DNA of 64,000 nt. Source: Burkholderia catarinensis (GTDB lineage Bacteria > Pseudomonadota > Gammaproteobacteria > Burkholderiales > Burkholderiaceae). Shown here one piece after another: positions 1 through 8,006 of this stretch (position 1 is the stretch's first letter; every line of letters starts with the position of its first letter). The notes below the pieces were generated by a model, which worked only from the letters and a program-made list of their open reading frames with translations, ran no database searches and was not told the origin of the DNA. Both the position numbers and the translations under genes were made by a program. The stretch spans positions 248,001 through 312,000 of the forward strand of contig NZ_MDEQ02000006.1 in NCBI RefSeq assembly GCF_001883705.2. The letters run 5' to 3'.

Positions 1-36
1 GCGCGCGTACTCGCGAAGAAGCCATGCCGCCATATT

Positions 37-85
37 ACTTGCAAAATACAAGTGATCAACAGAATTTAACTTGCACCATGCAAGC
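37..85. promoter_or_regulatory. Paired palindromic operators upstream of the HxlR gene
   Basis: Two near-perfect palindromes sit just before the regulator gene: ACTTGCAAAATACAAGT at 37-53 and ACTTGCACCATGCAAGC at 69-85. Their starts are 32 bp apart, about three helical turns, so two dimers would bind the same DNA face. HxlR proteins usually bind such sites between divergent genes. The site probably serves autoregulation and control of a gene beyond the left edge. The sequence is seen; the binding is inferred. Confidence 0.6.
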
Positions 86-102
86 GATGTTAGGATATAG
101 CT

Positions 103-555
103 ATGAAGACGACATCTAAAAAAGACGTGCGGTCACATTGCGCAGTGAACTACGGCGTAGAGGTTTTCGGCGACCGGTGGTCGCTCCTGATCGTTCGCGA
201 CATCGTTTTTGTGGGCAAGAGGACATATGGCGAGTTCCTGAAATCGGAAGAAGGAATCGCGACCAATGTCCTTGCATCCCGCCTTGCCTTTCTGGAGGAG
301 CAAGGCATTCTCTCGAGAGCGCCCAGCCCCGACGACGGGCGTAAGGACTACTACACGCTGACCGAGAAGGGCCTGGATCTCATTCCGATTGTGCTGAACA
401 TTGTCCTTTGGAGCGCGAAGCACGATTCGAAGTCGTACGTGCGGCGTAGCAAAGCGTTTGCTGCTCGACTAAGTCAAAGCCCGATGGAGGTGAGCGAAGA
501 GGTGAAGACGCTGGTCCGCAATGGCGGATGCATCTTTCCGGAGAGCCGGGAATGA
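103..555 (+). CDS. HxlR family winged-helix transcriptional regulator
   Basis: This encodes a 150-residue DNA-binding regulator. Residues about 13-105 carry the HxlR-type winged helix: an N-terminal Cys (CAVNYG), then the typical GDRWSLLIVRDI helix, the recognition segment around ATNVLASRLAFLEEQGIL, and a wing with the basic stretch DDGRKDYY. Members sense reactive carbonyls, oxidants or quinones, often through that N-terminal Cys, and repress a divergent detoxification gene. The length fits the family. The paired palindromes immediately upstream are the likely operator. A target gene may lie off the left edge; the reductase at 953 is another candidate. The effector is unknown. Confidence 0.88.
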   Translation: MKTTSKKDVRSHCAVNYGVEVFGDRWSLLIVRDIVFVGKRTYGEFLKSEEGIATNVLASRLAFLEEQGILSRAPSPDDGRKDYYTLTEKGLDLIPIVLNIVLWSAKHDSKSYVRRSKAFAARLSQSPMEVSEEVKTLVRNGGCIFPESRE

Positions 556-952
556 GCAAGCCGGCAAGGGCACACTGTTACGTCGCAAGCCGAAACGGAA
601 GTGACTCGGCAACATGGCGACGGCCCGGACCGATGGCCGAGACTACAGTCAACCGCAAATCGACTTGCACGTATCCAGTCGCGGTCGGCCGGATAGACGT
701 CGATAACGGCTGAGTTCGCATCGCCCCGTGCGAACGGTATCAGCTCGGTTAGCTTCGCTTGGCCGAACATCGGGATCTCCGTTCCGGCTGGGCATTCGAC
801 GAGCGCGCGCCGTGCGAGGGGGCGATCCACGGCTGATCCACCGACTACCCGACCCGATGGCTGCGATGGCCAGCGCTACGCCGGCCCAGGCGCGTCGATC
901 TGCGAGGCCCTTCCGTTGCATCGGATCGCGTGATGTCTGCGGTCATGACTCG
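556..952. other. Gene-poor stretch, no recognisable gene
   Basis: About 400 bp between the HxlR gene and the convergent reductase. Open frames exist on both strands, but none has a ribosome binding site or a recognisable domain. It may be the decayed remains of a gene within a transferred segment. I see no repeat or insertion sequence end here. Confidence 0.4.
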
Positions 953-1552
953 TCAGTCGAACTTGACCAGGTCCTTGAAGATCAGTTGACCCCAGCTATT
1001 TCCGCGCGCCTGCACAAGCAGTCCACCTTCCGAAAGCCGGCCAAGCTTGATCGGCGAGAAACCGAGATTTCGCGCAAGCTCACCAATCTCCGTTGCCGCG
1101 TCGTCATTGTCGCTCGCCAGGAACACGACTCGCCTACCACCGTGTACGGCCGGACTTTGGTCAAGGACGGCAGCGCCCAAATGGTTGAAGCCCTTGACCA
1201 GTCTTCCTCCGGTGAAGGCCTGGGCGACGAACCTGGAAGAAGGCTGTCCTCCCAATTCCTCCGGGGGCACGCCGTAGGCATTGGTCACATCGACGATGGT
1301 CTTTCCCTGCCAGGTCGGCAGCGCCTTCGCGACATCCGGGTGCGACTCGAAACGGACAGCCAAAAAGATGATGTCCGCCTTGACGGCTTCCGTCAGTTTT
1401 TTGGGAATGATTTCAGGTCCGATCGCGGCCGCGGCGGACGCAAAGCTTTCCGGGTCGCGCGTGGTTGCCACGGAGACTTCGATGCCGCTTCGGGCAAACG
1501 CCTTGGCAAGAGCCTGGCCGATATTACCGAAGCCGATAATTGCGTAACTCAT
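953..1552 (-). CDS. NADPH-dependent F420-reductase-like NAD(P)-binding oxidoreductase
   Basis: A 199-residue cytosolic protein with an N-terminal Rossmann fold: the dinucleotide motif GFGNIG lies at residues 7-12. The chain matches the short F420_oxidored / NPD-type reductase architecture, with a second conserved patch AYGVPPEELGG and a region around QAFTGGRLVKGFNHLGA (compare KAFN in relatives). Such proteins reduce small substrates with NADPH, and in proteobacteria the substrate is generally unknown. It starts with ATG at 1552 and lies convergent to the HxlR gene and in line with the SDR gene at 1625-2359, about 70 bp apart, so the two may be cotranscribed. The substrate is not assignable. 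Confidence 0.82.
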   Translation of the reverse strand: MSYAIIGFGNIGQALAKAFARSGIEVSVATTRDPESFASAAAAIGPEIIPKKLTEAVKADIIFLAVRFESHPDVAKALPTWQGKTIVDVTNAYGVPPEELGGQPSSRFVAQAFTGGRLVKGFNHLGAAVLDQSPAVHGGRRVVFLASDNDDAATEIGELARNLGFSPIKLGRLSEGGLLVQARGNSWGQLIFKDLVKFD

Positions 1553-1624
1553 CTATTTTCCTTGGATTTTCTCCGCCCGACGGGCGCCGGATATCGAATG
1601 GAGTGACTGGCGGGGCATGAGGCG

Positions 1625-2359
1625 TCAGAGTTGCGCCAGGCCGCCGTCAACGGCGAGCTCGCTGGCTGTCATGAAGCTGCTGTCCGACGACGCGAGAAAG
1701 GCAGCTGCCGCCCCGATCTCCGCCGGATCGGCCATGCGCTGGAGCGGCGTCATCGACGCATAGATTTTCTGGCCCTCCTCGCCTAGCGCTTCCTTCGCGA
1801 GTTCGGTCGCAGTCGCCCCGGGCGACAGCACGTTGACCCGGATGCCGGTGCCCTTCAGGTCCTCCGCCCAGGTCCGCGCGAGGTTGCGCACGGCCGCTTT
1901 GCTCGCGCTGTAGGCGCTCATTCCCGGGGCACCCGTGGTGCCCGCGCTCGATCCAGTCAGGATGATCGAACCGCCGTTGCCCATCAGCGGCAACGCCTTC
2001 TGAACCGTGAAGATCGTACCCTTCACATTGGTATCGAAGGTTTCGTCAATGTGCTCGGCGGTGATCTTGCCGAGCGCAAGCTGGCTTCCCGCCCCGGCAT
2101 TGGCGAAGACGACGTCGAGTGTTCCGCGCTCGGCCTTCACCGCCGCATAGAGTCGGTCGAGGTCGTCCAGATCGGAGACCGAGCCTTTCACCGCGCGGGC
2201 ATTGGACCCAAGGTCGGCCACAGCGGCGTCGAGCGCTTCTTGCCGGCGGCCAAAAATGAAGACAAAGGCGCCCTCCTCGATGAAGCGCTTTGCTGCGGCG
2301 CGGCCTATGCCAGTCGCGCCGCCCGTGATGACTGCAACCTTACCCGCAAGCTTTCCCAT
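1625..2359 (-). CDS. SDR family NAD(P)-dependent oxidoreductase
   Basis: A classical short-chain dehydrogenase of 244 residues. The cofactor motif TGGATGIG is at residues 12-19, the NAG motif near 87-89, the catalytic Ser near 137-138, and YSASK with Tyr150 and Lys154; the C-terminus VDGGLAQL is typical. I chose the ATG at 2359 because AGGAGAGG lies 4-11 nt upstream; the frame stays open to 2410 but without a comparable ribosome site. It is divergent from the TetR gene, with two perfect 13-bp palindromes between them, so it is very probably that regulator's target. SDRs of this type are often induced by xenobiotic carbonyls or quinones. The substrate is unknown. Confidence 0.9.
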   Translation of the reverse strand: MGKLAGKVAVITGGATGIGRAAAKRFIEEGAFVFIFGRRQEALDAAVADLGSNARAVKGSVSDLDDLDRLYAAVKAERGTLDVVFANAGAGSQLALGKITAEHIDETFDTNVKGTIFTVQKALPLMGNGGSIILTGSSAGTTGAPGMSAYSASKAAVRNLARTWAEDLKGTGIRVNVLSPGATATELAKEALGEEGQKIYASMTPLQRMADPAEIGAAAAFLASSDSSFMTASELAVDGGLAQL

Positions 2360-2425
2360 GACCTCTCCTTTCGTGGCACCGGACAGCGCATCTGTTCCCA
2401 TCTGCACCAATACGCTGTATCTTAT

Positions 2426-2471
2426 GGATCACTGATCCACATCCCGATTCGAATATATGGATCACTGATCC
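2426..2471. promoter_or_regulatory. Two identical TetR-type operator palindromes
   Basis: The 13-bp palindrome GGATCACTGATCC occurs at 2426-2438 and again at 2459-2471, each preceded by AT. Each is perfect apart from the unpaired central base. The copies are 33 bp apart, close to three helical turns. They lie between the divergent SDR (start 2359) and TetR (start 2489) genes, the second ending 17 bp before the TetR start codon. The repeats are seen; repression of both promoters is inferred. Confidence 0.75.
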
Positions 2472-2488
2472 GTTTGTCAAGAAAATCC

Positions 2489-3064
2489 ATGCGAGCCGAC
2501 GCCAGAAAAAATTACAGTCACCTTCTTGCTGTTGCCCGAGACGTCGTCACCGAACATGGTGCCGATGCGTCCATGCGAGATATCTCCCGCCGGGCCGAAG
2601 TTGGGTTGGCCACACTGTTGCGCCATTTCCCGACGCGGGAAGCCTTGTTCGATGCATTGCTGCGTGAGAATCTGGACGCACTGACGCAGAAGGCAGTCGA
2701 ACTCGAAACGTCGTCACCACCAGACGAAGCGCTCGTCTCCTGGTTTCGCGAAGGGGTGGCATTCGTTCACAGCTATAGCGGCGTCACGGCCTTGATGGCC
2801 AGCGCCCACGAGGACCCGGACTCCGCCCTTTACGCTTCATGCGCAGCGGTGCACGAATCGGGCGCGCGACTACTCCTCCGCGCTCAGACCGAGGGAACGG
2901 CGCGCGCCGATATGGATGGGGTCGACCTGTTCGCCTTGATGTCGGCGCTCGGCTGGCTCGCCGACCAACCCTCGTTCGCGCCGCGGGGCGATCATCTCTT
3001 TGACGTTATTGCGAGTGCCATCCTGACAAATCGGCCTGGCAACGCTGCCAGGAAGGCAACGTGA
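2489..3064 (+). CDS. TetR/AcrR family transcriptional regulator
   Basis: A 191-residue regulator. Residues about 3-50 form the TetR helix-turn-helix: a helix with AVARDVVTEHGADASMRDISRRAEVG... followed by the recognition part LATLLRHFPTREALFDALL, which matches the family. The remainder is the helical ligand-binding and dimerisation domain. The longer open frame begins far upstream inside the SDR gene; I chose ATG 2489 because it lies just after the operators and begins right before the conserved domain. It is divergent from the SDR gene at 2359 and is expected to repress it and itself. The ligand is unknown. Confidence 0.88.
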   Translation: MRADARKNYSHLLAVARDVVTEHGADASMRDISRRAEVGLATLLRHFPTREALFDALLRENLDALTQKAVELETSSPPDEALVSWFREGVAFVHSYSGVTALMASAHEDPDSALYASCAAVHESGARLLLRAQTEGTARADMDGVDLFALMSALGWLADQPSFAPRGDHLFDVIASAILTNRPGNAARKAT

Positions 3065-3301
3065 CGGCGTGCAACGAATCGTTGTCTGCATTGCGCCGGA
3101 TGGCGTCCACAAGCCCGCAACATGACTGGATGCGCTGCCCGCGACGCTCGGCCAGGCAAGCTGCAGACATATGAATGCCTGCATGCTTAGGCGCTGCGGA
3201 GGCAAAGTCGGGAGGCGCCAGCTCAACCGCGCGTCAACGTAAAGCGGGTATCGCATGATGCGTCTCCACGGGCTCCTTTTCAGATACTCCACAGCCGTCG
3301 T

Positions 3302-3748
3302 CTATTCACGGCTTCTAGCGTCGCCCTGTGCTTCGAGCTTGAGTGCGACCTTCGCGATGTCTTCCAGAAGCTTTTCATGGGTGCGCCAGAAAATATCTGG
3401 CGCTGCCTGCGCCAACTCGATCCAGAGCGGCCCTTGCATCGTCTCTTCAGTCCAGAGGTGACAGCCGCGGGGTGTCGGGGTGATGATCCACGCGCGATAG
3501 GCCCTGGATTCTCTCGAAGCCTTCGGACCACCACCCCAGGCGATGCGGGCGATAGGGTCGAACTTCTGTACCGACACGAAGACGTCTTGGCCAGCCAGAT
3601 TAGTTTCAAAGCGCGTGTCGGCTTGCAACAGCTCGTGTCCGTCTAACAGCTCGACATCCTTGACGCCTGGATAGAAACGAGGCCATGCCTTGGGATCAAC
3701 AAGAAGGGACCAGATAGTTTCAGGCGAAACGGCTCGGCAGTGATTTGA
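3302..3748 (-). pseudogene. SRPBCC (polyketide cyclase/START-like) family protein, start codon lost
   Basis: The frame 3748 to 3302 reads as a typical SRPBCC protein: SPETIWSLLVDPKAWPRFYPG, then DVELLDGHELL, then a beta-rich part with WGGGPKASRESRAYRAWIITP and the C-terminal helix WRTHEKLLEDIAKVALKLE. However, a TGA at 3749-3751 closes the frame immediately upstream, and no ATG, GTG or TTG precedes the conserved SPETIW segment. The first in-frame TTG is at 3628, inside the domain. The gene therefore lacks about 10 N-terminal residues and a start: it is decayed, or frameshifted by sequencing error. Proteins of this fold bind hydrophobic ligands in a deep pocket. Confidence 0.65.
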
Positions 3749-4015
3749 TCACGTTTCCGCTGCCTGGCGACGACCAGACGCCCGACTCACCGATCGAGTC
3801 GGTGCAGTACGCACGCAGTTGGCGGCAGCTACCCAATCGCTTAGGTTTACTCATCGTTTAGGCTTGTTCTCGACCCTCAACCGCCGTTCATCCCGGTGCG
3901 CTTGCATCGACCGGTTGAATCCGCCACCCTTCCCAGCCATTCGCTACGTCAACTTGACCGTCTCCAATGAAAACTACAGCGGCCATTGAATCTGTTGCGA
4001 AGAGACAGTCGATAG

Positions 4016-4831
4016 CTATTGGTTCGCGATGGGACGAAGCATTGCCTGCATGTCAGGCGTGGCCAGAAGTTTCCTGTACGCGGCCGGCGTCATGCTATTG
4101 ATCATGAGACGCCCACTGATGTCGGCCTTGATGTACTCAACAGCAAGCAAAGCGATAACCGGGTTAGTGGTGAGGGTGGCTTGATCCGGCGTACGGTCAC
4201 CGAACTCTGCCACTGCAGCATCGTTGTCGTCGGCGACCATCACGGCCAAGCGTCGGCCTGATAGTCTCAGCCTGGCACTGGCGCCGCATTCGGCCATGTC
4301 GTACGTATGGGGACCATTCAGGGCTTTAGTCCCATAGATGGCGACATGGGTGTCAATCCCTCGCGCGGCTGCCGCTTCAAGCAGCGGCCCCAACTCGTCG
4401 ATTTCTTCATCCCAAATGCCCGCGAAGATACTCGCTTTCGCATTCGCGATGGTGCGGGCAAAGGCCTGAACGATGGGCTCCCTGCCGCTCAGTGACCAAA
4501 CCAGACCGGGTTCCTGCTGCACCGGCAGGCGATCAAGCGCCGCCGCCGCCGAGTCGAGATCGGCATTGAAGCGCGTACGCAATTCATCCAGCAGCGCTGC
4601 GTGAGGCACGGCCGCATAGCGGACCGGTTCGGACCGATTGACCAGCACCGCCCCCCTGGCTTCAAGACGGGTCAGCGTCTCGTAGACCTTCGAGGGTGGC
4701 ATGGCGGCCCTCCGACCCACCTCGGCACCGGTAATCGGAGTCTGGCCGACGAGCGCCGTGTACGCCTGCGCTTCGTATTGCGTGAAACCCAGACGGGTTA
4801 AGGAGGCGATCAGTTCGGAGTCTGCGGTCAT
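4016..4831 (-). CDS. TrmB family transcriptional regulator
   Basis: A 271-residue protein. N-terminal residues about 1-75 match the TrmB winged helix: LTRLGFTQYEAQAYTALVG, then TGAEVGRRAAMPPSKVYETLTRLEARGAV. The C-terminal part resembles the PLD-like effector domain of this family. I chose ATG 4831 because AGGAAAG lies about 8 nt upstream; the alternative ATG at 4870 has no such site. TrmB proteins are best known for sugar uptake genes in archaea but are scattered in bacteria. It is divergent from the RidA-MFS operon, with a pair of matching palindromes between, so these are the probable targets. Confidence 0.85.
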   Translation of the reverse strand: MTADSELIASLTRLGFTQYEAQAYTALVGQTPITGAEVGRRAAMPPSKVYETLTRLEARGAVLVNRSEPVRYAAVPHAALLDELRTRFNADLDSAAAALDRLPVQQEPGLVWSLSGREPIVQAFARTIANAKASIFAGIWDEEIDELGPLLEAAAARGIDTHVAIYGTKALNGPHTYDMAECGASARLRLSGRRLAVMVADDNDAAVAEFGDRTPDQATLTTNPVIALLAVEYIKADISGRLMINSMTPAAYRKLLATPDMQAMLRPIANQ

Positions 4832-4882
4832 GCGTTGATCTTTCCTGTTGGCTACCTGAATAACGACCATGGCACTTGATTA

Positions 4883-4928
4883 ACTACCTCAGTAGTATAC
4901 AATCATCGTCAACTACTACCCAAGTAGT
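4883..4928. promoter_or_regulatory. Paired TrmB-type operators
   Basis: Two 14-bp inverted repeats of the form ACTAC-N4-GTAGT occur: ACTACCTCAGTAGT at 4883-4896 and ACTACCCAAGTAGT at 4915-4928. Their starts are 32 bp apart. The second is extended by a further overlapping ACTACT...AGTAGT symmetry at 4912-4928. They lie in the divergent interval between the TrmB-like regulator (start 4831) and the ridA-like gene (start 4965). The repeats are seen; binding by the neighbouring regulator is inferred. Confidence 0.7.
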
Positions 4929-4964
4929 TAGTCAGTCAAAACCATTGTGAGAGGAAGGTTCAGC

Positions 4965-5330
4965 ATGCGTCAACTCATCAGCACGGGCTCCCCGTGGGAG
5001 CCCAAGGTCGGATATTCACGGGCAGTAGTCCTGAACGACACGATTTATATCTCGGGAACCGCAGGCCAAGGACCGGATGTGTATTCGCAGACCCGCGATG
5101 CGCTGGCAACCATCGAGAAAGTGCTCACCGACAGCGGTTTTTCCCTTTCCGATGTTGTCCAGAGTCGCCTGGTCGTCTCGGACTTCGAGCATTGGGAAGA
5201 CGCAGCCCGCGCTCACGGTGAGGTCTACGGTGAAATCCGCCCAGCGTTCTCGCTAGTGCACGCCCTGCCTTTCGTGGAGGACACGATCCTGGTCGAAGTC
5301 GAAGCCGTCGCGGTCAGGACGAAGAAGTGA
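4965..5330 (+). CDS. RidA family protein (YjgF/YER057c/UK114)
   Basis: A 121-residue RidA-fold protein. Visible family features are the N-terminal VGYSRAVVLNDTIYISGTAGQ strand, the helix TRDALATIEKVLTDSGFSLSDVV, and the C-terminal IRPAFSLVHALPF followed by VEVEAVAV. True RidA hydrolyses reactive enamine/imine intermediates and uses an Arg in a PARS-type motif; here the motif reads RPAFS, so the exact activity may differ. I chose ATG 4965 because GAGGAAGG lies just upstream; the GTG at 4947 lacks one. It overlaps the MFS gene by 4 nt, so the two are translationally coupled and share control by the TrmB-like regulator. Confidence 0.88.
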   Translation: MRQLISTGSPWEPKVGYSRAVVLNDTIYISGTAGQGPDVYSQTRDALATIEKVLTDSGFSLSDVVQSRLVVSDFEHWEDAARAHGEVYGEIRPAFSLVHALPFVEDTILVEVEAVAVRTKK

Positions 5331-6529
5331 ACGCCGGTGACAGGAATGCACGACTGTCGAGTACCGCAGTCGCGGTACTCGCCATTGCCGCTGGCGGAGC
5401 CATCGCGAACGACTACGCCATACAGCCGGCACTGTCCGATGTCGCACGCGACTTCAGCGTTCCCGTCACGCTCATCACCACGGTCGCGTCTTCAACGATG
5501 ATCGGCTACCTCCTGGGGCTGGTGCTACTGGTTCCCCTGGTCGACAGGGTCAGCCCACGGGCACTCATCCCCGGACAGATGGGGGCACTCGCGCTTGCGC
5601 TGGTGCTCGCAGCCACAGCACAAAACCCGGCCGTGTTAATCGGTTGTTTCATCCTGGTTGGCGCAACCACGACAGTTGCGGCCCAGTGCAGCGCTGTCGT
5701 CGGCAAACACGCAGGACACGACAGGCGAGCACACAGTATGGGCACCATATCCGCTGGCATCTCGGCGGGAATCCTGCTCAGTCGGTTTGTTGGAGGACTT
5801 CTGACCCGGTGGTGCGGATGGCGCGGTGCGCTCCTCGTCTTCGCCGGGTTCGCGATTCTTGCCGCGCTGTGCTCGCGGTCTTTCCTGCCCGCAGAACGAC
5901 CACACGGGCATGGCAGATACCTCGCCACACTGCGTACGATTCCATTGCTACTGCGCGAATCGGCACAACTACGCCGACGTACCTGCGCCGGCATGCTCTG
6001 GTTTTTCGCCTTCAACCTGATCTGGGTCGGCCTTGCTATCCGACTGGCTGCGCCACCGTATAGTCTGAGCGCTGCAGCCATCGGGCTCTACAGCCTTGCT
6101 GGCGTCCTCGGACTCTTCGTCACCCGCATAGCCGGTCGCCTCGCGGATCGTTTCGGTAGCCGTGCAGTCACGCTCATCGGACTGGCAGTAGCAGCGCTCT
6201 CGGCAATCTCGCTCACTGCGGCACTCGGCCACCCAGCCTGGTTGGCGACTGCGCTGGCTGTTTTCGATGCCGGATGCTTCGCTGCACAGGTGGCGAACCA
6301 GGCAAGCATCGTCGCCATCAACCCGGCACGCTCAGGCTCATTAAACGCCGCGTACCTCACGCTCTATTACGCGGCTGGCGCCATCGGCACGGCCATCGCG
6401 GGGACAATCGTAGCTAACGTTGGTTGGAGCGCTATCACCCTCATCGCGGCCACTGCGGCAGCGACCGCTGCGTCCATTAGCACCATCCCGTTGGAACCTC
6501 GCAGCCAATCACCCTGTAGCCCTCTATAG
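5327..6529 (+). CDS. Major facilitator superfamily transporter
   Basis: A 400-residue inner-membrane protein with about twelve hydrophobic segments. The MFS signature appears as LADRFGSRAV in the central loop, repeating a motif near LVDRVSPRALIPGQ in the first half. It starts with GTG at 5327, overlapping the upstream stop (GTGA), which shows coupling to the RidA gene. The pairing with a reactive-intermediate deaminase and a ligand-sensing regulator suggests export or import of a small nitrogenous compound, but the direction and substrate cannot be read from the sequence. The closest architecture is the drug/arabinose-efflux-like MFS group. Confidence 0.85.
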   Translation: MNAGDRNARLSSTAVAVLAIAAGGAIANDYAIQPALSDVARDFSVPVTLITTVASSTMIGYLLGLVLLVPLVDRVSPRALIPGQMGALALALVLAATAQNPAVLIGCFILVGATTTVAAQCSAVVGKHAGHDRRAHSMGTISAGISAGILLSRFVGGLLTRWCGWRGALLVFAGFAILAALCSRSFLPAERPHGHGRYLATLRTIPLLLRESAQLRRRTCAGMLWFFAFNLIWVGLAIRLAAPPYSLSAAAIGLYSLAGVLGLFVTRIAGRLADRFGSRAVTLIGLAVAALSAISLTAALGHPAWLATALAVFDAGCFAAQVANQASIVAINPARSGSLNAAYLTLYYAAGAIGTAIAGTIVANVGWSAITLIAATAAATAASISTIPLEPRSQSPCSPL

Positions 6530-6948
6530 CGGAGACTTCGGCAACAACGTTACCGGTACGGCGCGCCCAATCACGCCCGCAGAGCTTGAGCATGCGGACG
6601 ATTCGAAGTCGACGCTCGACGCATACCGGCGTGACCGTGTTGTACTTGCTTCGAGTATCTCGGCATGGGTGTGCGGGTGCCGAGTCGCCGCACCAAGGTC
6701 GACAGGAAAACCGCAAACGGCCGCACTCGGCTAGTCAGCAGTCGCTCGCGGGGTTACAGCGAACGCCTCGTCGTGGCCGAACCCGACCGTCGAAGGCCGC
6801 GCGGCGCTCGCCCGCTTGGTCGTCGCCGGGACGACATAGTCGGTTTATATTGCTGGAGTTCCAGCACGCTGGCACTGGCGTGGCTGACGACGTATACGGA
6901 ACGATCGATTTTCTGACACCTCGCAGCGGTTACTGGAGAACGTCACGC
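6530..6948. other. Gene-poor stretch at the edge of the atypical segment
   Basis: About 420 bp with no gene I can support. An open frame runs through it into the hydrolase at 6949, but its translation is low-complexity and basic with no domain. The base and codon character changes around here from the less biased left part to the strongly GC3-biased backbone, so a junction of a transferred segment may lie in or near this interval. No direct repeats or insertion sequence ends were recognised. Confidence 0.4.
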
Positions 6949-7584
6949 ATGAATCCGGACAACGCATCAACAGTCGCAATGGCACCCCGCACGAACGCCG
7001 ACGGCGGCGCATCCGAGCCGATTCCCGCCATCGTCCCGTCACGAACCGCGCTGCTCGTCATGCATTACCAGACCGACATCCTCGGACTCTTTCCGTCGGT
7101 CGCGCCCGAGTTGCTCGCCAATACGCGCCGGCTGTGCGATGCGGCACGGGCCGGCGGCGTCGGCGTCTGGTTCGCGAATCTCCGGTTCAGCCCCGGCTAT
7201 CCGGAAGTCAGCCCGCGCAACAAGAACGGCCAGGGCATCAAGCAGCTCGGCCTGTTCATCGATGACGGCCCGTCGCCGGAACTGGGCCGGCAGCCCGACG
7301 AGCCGCTGATCGTCGCGCACCGCGCGAGCGTGTTCTTCGGCACCGATCTGCAGGCAACGCTTGTCGCGCAGGGTATCGATACGCTGATCATGGTAGGCAT
7401 CGCGTCGACCGGCGTAATGCTGTCGTCGATCGCCTACGCGAGCGATGCGGATTTCCGCCTGTATACGGTCAAGGATTGCTGCTACGACCCGGACCCGGTG
7501 GTCCACGAGCATCTGTTCGCCACCGCGTTCGAATCGCGCACGACGGTGCTGTCGCTCGCGGATGCGTTGCGGCTGCTGGCGTAA
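6949..7584 (+). CDS. Isochorismatase-fold hydrolase lacking the usual catalytic cysteine
   Basis: A 211-residue protein of the isochorismatase-like alpha/beta fold. The first strand and Asp are in TALLVMHYQTDILG; the family loop reads MVGIASTGVMLSSIAYASDADF, followed by YTVKDCCYDPDPVVHEHLF. In amidase-type members the motif after Thr-Ser/Asn contains a catalytic Cys; here that position is Gly (STGV), as in true isochorismatases of the PhzD type. It could thus act on a vinyl-ether or a related substrate rather than an amide, or be non-hydrolytic. I chose ATG 6949, preceded by TGGAG; the upstream extension of the frame has no family similarity. It stands alone, followed by a monooxygenase remnant. 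Confidence 0.8.
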   Translation: MNPDNASTVAMAPRTNADGGASEPIPAIVPSRTALLVMHYQTDILGLFPSVAPELLANTRRLCDAARAGGVGVWFANLRFSPGYPEVSPRNKNGQGIKQLGLFIDDGPSPELGRQPDEPLIVAHRASVFFGTDLQATLVAQGIDTLIMVGIASTGVMLSSIAYASDADFRLYTVKDCCYDPDPVVHEHLFATAFESRTTVLSLADALRLLA

Positions 7585-7654
7585 CGGACAAGCCGCACCG
7601 CCCGGAACCCTCCGCCCGACGACGGCTTACCGCGCCGTTCCGATCCCCGCCAGA

Positions 7655-7918
7655 ATGAGGTCGATGCCGGCCAGGGTCAGGCACGGCAAGGGCGTCCTGC
7701 TGGACTTCGATGCGGACCAGCCGCTTCAGGCACTGGCAAGCCGCTGGCACGACCGGATCGCGTATGTCGCGGGCGATGCGGAAGACCGGCTGGGATTGCG
7801 CGCGGTGCTCGTACGCCCCGACGGTTTCGTTGCATGGGCCTGTGACGAGGACGCGCGCGTCGACGCAGCAGCGCACGCGGCAGCACGATGGTTCGGCGAG
7901 CGCTGCCCGGCACATTGA
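7655..7918 (+). pseudogene. C-terminal remnant of an FAD-dependent aromatic monooxygenase
   Basis: The frame encodes about 87 residues: GKGVLLDFDADQPLQALASRW, then RIAYVAGDAEDRLGLRAVLVRPDGFVAWA, ending with AAARWFGE. This matches only the thioredoxin-like C-terminal domain of PheA/TfdB/MhpA-type flavin hydroxylases, where the VRPDG-VAW strand is typical. The FAD-binding domain of about 400 residues is absent upstream; the preceding DNA is the hydrolase gene. It is therefore a truncated relic of an aromatic ring hydroxylase, presumably left by a deletion that brought the hydrolase next to it. Confidence 0.6.
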
Positions 7919-8006
7919 CCGCAGCCGCCCGTCACAAGAAACCGGTGTATATTGCCGACCGACAAGCCTGCATGCGCGCCGTCGATGGCGCGCCCGACAC
8001 GATCGA

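Noticed and set aside
6586..6948. N-terminal extension of the isochorismatase-fold protein from an upstream start
   Set aside because: The added residues have no family similarity; ATG 6949 has a ribosome site and directly precedes the conserved domain.
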